NCBI RefSeq assembly: GCF_014647675.1
Contig: NZ_BMPQ01000002.1
Span: 664,826 to 728,825 of the forward strand
From: Streptomyces flaveus
GTDB lineage: Bacteria; Actinomycetota; Actinomycetes; Streptomycetales; Streptomycetaceae
Reading direction: 5' to 3'
Length of the DNA: 64,000 nt
Every line of letters starts with the position of its first letter. Within the stretch, counting starts at the first letter, position 1. The notes under the pieces are model-generated. The model was not told the origin of the DNA, made no database searches, and saw only the letters and a program-made list of their open reading frames with translations. Position numbers and translations under genes: made by a program. Below, piece by piece: positions 61,510-64,000 of the stretch.

Positions 61510-61679
61510 AAACTAGCGGGGCTGGGGCTTAAGCTCAAACCTGCGGGTCAGAGCACTGCGATCCGCCCTGGCGGCGAATCTCAGCCCCTTGCCCTGCTCC
61601 GCAGGAGTCCGTTTCCTCCCCCGCCTGAAGGCGCGGGTATCCACGGAGGAATCAGATGATGGGTCAGCGCCCCGGTAGG

Positions 61680-63302
61680 TCACCGTGCCCCGGTCCCCCG
61701 CCCTTGTTCCTGTGCTTTCCCCGCTTCCGATGTTCCCGTCCCGCTGTTCCCGTTGTTCCCGCTGCTGAAGTCCCGCGCGCGCAACCCGACGACGCACACG
61801 GCGAACCCGACGAGGGCCAGTACGGCGGTCCAGAACGTGGCCGCGTACATCGCGTCGAGGAAGGCGCGGTCGGCCGTGGCCGCCAGTTCCGGCAGGCGCA
61901 GCGAGCCGGCCAGCGAGCGTGCCGCCTCGGCCGAGGTCCGGGCCTGCTCTTCGGCGCCCGCCGTCAACCCCTGTGCGTCACCGGGCAGTTCGGCGTCCGC
62001 CATCCGCGCCCGGTACACCCCGGAGAGGACCGAGCCTGCCATCGCCACCCCGAGCGTCCCGCCCACCTGCCGTGTGACGCTGTTGACGGCCGATCCGGCG
62101 CCCGCGAGATGCGGCGGCACCCCGCTCATCATCACGGCCGTGACCGGCGTACCGACCAGACCCATCCCGAACCCCTGCACCCACAGCAGCGCGGCGACGG
62201 TCAGGATGGGGGTCTGTCCGTCGAACCACAGATAACCGACGTACGTCGCGGCCGTGGCCAGGACTCCGGCCGCGACCGTCCACCGGGCCGACAGCAGTCG
62301 GCTCATCGCCGGGGAGGCCTGGCTGCCCAGGACGATGCCGACCGCGGCGGCGATCATCACGGTTCCGGCGTCGGCGGGGGAAAGGCCGCGGGGCCCCTGG
62401 AGATAGAAGGCCGCGTAGAACAGATGCCCGGCCAGCGCCATGAACGCGATCAGCAGCACCACACTCCCGGCAGTGAACCCGGGCTGCCGGAACAGCCGTA
62501 GGTCCAGGCTGGGGGCCGGGGACCTGCGCTGACCGGCCACGAAGGCGGTGAGCAGTGCGCCGCCCAGGAGGAGGGGGAGGAGGACGTGCGGGCCGTACCA
62601 GGTCCGTCCGTTGCCGAGCTCGATGATCCCGTAGACCACGCCGCCGAGACCGAGCACCGAGAGGCCCATACCCGGCAGATCGAGCACCCGGCGCCGGGGA
62701 CCTTTCAGTTCGGGTACGACGGCCACCACCCCGGCCAGACACAGGGCCACGATCGGCACGTTGACCAGGAACACCGAACCCCACCAGAAGTGGCTGAGCA
62801 GCGCCCCGCCCACGACCGGGCCGACGGCTACGCCCAGACCGCTGGACGAGCTCCAGATCGCGATCGCCCGGGTGCGTTTCTCCTCCGGAGTGCTCTGCAC
62901 GATGACCGACAGGGTCGCGGGCATCAGCAGCGCACTGCCCGCGCCCATGAAGGCCCGCGCCACGATCAGCCAGGCCGGGCTCCCGGCGAACGCCCCGGCG
63001 CCGGAGGCCGCGCCGAACAGTGCCAGACCGGCGATGAGGGTGGTACGGGGGCCGAAACGGTCGGCCAGCGCGCCGCCCGCGAAGAGGGTGCCGGCGAAGA
63101 CCAGGGTGTAGGCGCTCGCCACCCACTCCAGTTCGGCGGGGCTCGCGCCCAGGCCCTCGTCCGGGTCGGCGAGGGTGGTGACGGCGACGTTGAGGACCGA
63201 GGTGTCCAGCCAGATCAGCATCTGGGCGCAGACCACGACCACCAGGACGGGCCACGACCGGGACGGCGCGGCCTTCTCTTCCGTCGGGCTCACGGTGCTC
63301 AT
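61680..63302 (-). CDS. MFS transporter, DHA2-type (14 helices)
   Basis: 540 aa from the ATG at 63302, overlapping the pcaB-like stop (ATGA). SWPVLVVVVCAQMLIWLDTSVLNVAVTTL (motif D1 region), LADRFGPRTTLIAGLALFG (motif A) and WSSSSGLGVAVGPVVGGALL (motif C) mark a drug:H+ antiporter of the EmrB/QacA group, with 14 helices. The C-terminus ends in a Gly/Asn/Ser/Glu-rich tail. Substrate is unknown. It is co-transcribed with the lyase gene. Confidence 0.92.
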   Translation of the reverse strand: MSTVSPTEEKAAPSRSWPVLVVVVCAQMLIWLDTSVLNVAVTTLADPDEGLGASPAELEWVASAYTLVFAGTLFAGGALADRFGPRTTLIAGLALFGAASGAGAFAGSPAWLIVARAFMGAGSALLMPATLSVIVQSTPEEKRTRAIAIWSSSSGLGVAVGPVVGGALLSHFWWGSVFLVNVPIVALCLAGVVAVVPELKGPRRRVLDLPGMGLSVLGLGGVVYGIIELGNGRTWYGPHVLLPLLLGGALLTAFVAGQRRSPAPSLDLRLFRQPGFTAGSVVLLIAFMALAGHLFYAAFYLQGPRGLSPADAGTVMIAAAVGIVLGSQASPAMSRLLSARWTVAAGVLATAATYVGYLWFDGQTPILTVAALLWVQGFGMGLVGTPVTAVMMSGVPPHLAGAGSAVNSVTRQVGGTLGVAMAGSVLSGVYRARMADAELPGDAQGLTAGAEEQARTSAEAARSLAGSLRLPELAATADRAFLDAMYAATFWTAVLALVGFAVCVVGLRARDFSSGNNGNSGTGTSEAGKAQEQGRGTGAR

Positions 63303-64000
63303 CGGATGCCTCCGCCGTCCGTGGTGTCGCCGAGGTGCCCGTAGCCGCGCAGCGCCCGGTCGACCAGCGCGTCGGCGGCACCCGTGTAGCGGGCCGGGTC
63401 GAGCAGTTCGGACAGCTGGTCGGGGGTGAACCGGGCCGTCACCTCGGGATGGCCGGACAGCACCTCGCCGATCGTGCGCCCGGTGTCGGCGGCCTCGGCC
63501 GAGGCGGCGGTCAGCAGTTTCTTCGCCCGTACCTTGCCGAGCACCGGGGCTAGCGCCACCGTCAGCCGTTCGGTGACGATGGCGCCGCCGGTCAGTTCGA
63601 GATTGGCGAGCATCCGTTCGGGGTGGACGATCAGCCCCTCCGCGAGTTCGACGGCCGTGTGTGTGGCCCCGCCCGCCAGCCGCAGCGCCTCCCGCAGCGG
63701 CTGCCACTCCGCGTGCCACGCCCCGGCGGGCCGCTCGTCCTCGGCGAGCATGCACTGCGCCAGTACGAGGGCATGGGCGGGCACTTGACGGGCCGCCGCC
63801 ACGATCAGCGTGGCGAGCGCGGGGTTCCGCTTCTGCGGCATCGCCGAAGATGCGCCGCGTCCCGCGGCTGCGGGCTCGGACACCTCGCCGATCTCGGTAC
63901 GGGACAGCGTCTGCACATCGAGCGCGAACTTCCCGAGCGCTCCGGTGACCAGCTGGAGCACCGCGCCCAGTTCGGCGATCGGAGTGCGCACGGTGTGCCA
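63299..64000 (-). CDS. pcaB: 3-carboxy-cis,cis-muconate cycloisomerase-like lyase (N-terminus outside window)
   Basis: At least 234 aa of the C-terminal part; the frame continues past the window edge (WHTVRTPIAELG). The lyase_1 signature GASSAMPQKRNPALA supplies the catalytic-loop Ser. PcaB acts in the beta-ketoadipate pathway by converting carboxymuconate to muconolactone. Fumarase or adenylosuccinate-lyase members of the same fold are less likely because of the TGALGKFALDVQTLSRTEIGEV segment. The pairing with an MFS gene is typical of aromatic catabolism clusters. Confidence 0.85.
   Translation of the reverse strand, partial: WHTVRTPIAELGAVLQLVTGALGKFALDVQTLSRTEIGEVSEPAAAGRGASSAMPQKRNPALATLIVAAARQVPAHALVLAQCMLAEDERPAGAWHAEWQPLREALRLAGGATHTAVELAEGLIVHPERMLANLELTGGAIVTERLTVALAPVLGKVRAKKLLTAASAEAADTGRTIGEVLSGHPEVTARFTPDQLSELLDPARYTGAADALVDRALRGYGHLGDTTDGGGIR

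Larger units (their letters stand above)
60274..61650 (-). mobile_element. IS605/IS1341-type TnpB-only insertion
   Basis: Contains tnpB and no tnpA. Right end hairpin at 60283-60302 (CCCCCTCCTGAAGGAGGGGG) and left end hairpin near 61619-61635 (CCGCCTGAAGGCG). Both have a TGAA/TTCA loop and are followed by a CACGG motif, giving related but not inverted ends as in IS200/IS605. Just outside the left end the minus strand reads CTGAT, close to the TTGAT target-adjacent motif of ISDra2. Ends are estimates. Confidence 0.7.

Noticed and set aside
1..64000. tRNA, rRNA, CRISPR or phage integrase
   Set aside because: No cloverleaf-like, ribosomal or integrase sequence was recognised on either strand by reading. 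A tRNAscan or Infernal search could still find small RNAs.

Overview
The window is a chromosomal segment of a Streptomyces-type actinomycete. GC content is very high, codon third positions are almost all G or C, and GTG and TTG starts are common. Reading frames are often coupled by 4-base ATGA/GTGA overlaps. The gene content is typical: mycothiol (mshB), TypA, an Sdh1-type succinate dehydrogenase, 7Fe ferredoxin with DapC, and many lipoproteins and two-component systems. Nearly all of it reads as ordinary core chromosome. I saw no tRNA, rRNA, CRISPR array or prophage.

Layout. 1-8 kb holds an enoyl-CoA hydratase (cut by the window edge), tag, a DivIVA-like membrane protein, a FolP2-type DHPS homologue, a LOG-family protein and dapE. 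It continues with two exported proteins, dapC and fdxA, an order that resembles mycobacterial Rv1177-Rv1210. 8-14 kb holds a GNAT protein, a SirB1-like protein and a tightly coupled ABC exporter/two-component operon. 14-22 kb holds a secreted SH3-like protein, a large PG_binding_4 membrane protein, mshB, an Rpn-like protein and a DPP-IV peptidase. 22-25.5 kb is a patch of small regulators and VOC/DinB proteins with a damaged DUF6247 module. 25.5-36.3 kb is a complete oligopeptide permease operon, typA and a second peptide-binding lipoprotein. 36.6-40.5 kb is the sdh operon. 40.5-44 kb holds a PAS-GAF-PP2C-HATPase protein and its stand-alone HATPase paralogue. 44-52 kb holds NUDIX, GntR, septum-formation, subtilisin, SNF2 and methyltransferase genes.

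The most accessory part is 52.7-61.7 kb. It carries a HEPN/nucleotidyltransferase toxin-antitoxin module with an operator-like palindrome over the antitoxin start, and two antitoxins without toxins. It also has a CPBP protease with a two-component system, a histidine kinase without a regulator, a fragment of an ABC ATPase, and a TnpB-only IS605-type element. The TnpB has all catalytic residues, and a plausible omega-RNA end and guide can be read. An MFS exporter and a partial pcaB-like lyase close the window.

Apart from genes, the window carries copies of two short dispersed Streptomyces elements. One copy sits in frame inside the GNAT gene, and two inverted copies form the arms of a roughly 410-base nested palindrome at 44920-45328. 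Strong hairpin terminators mark most convergent gene ends.
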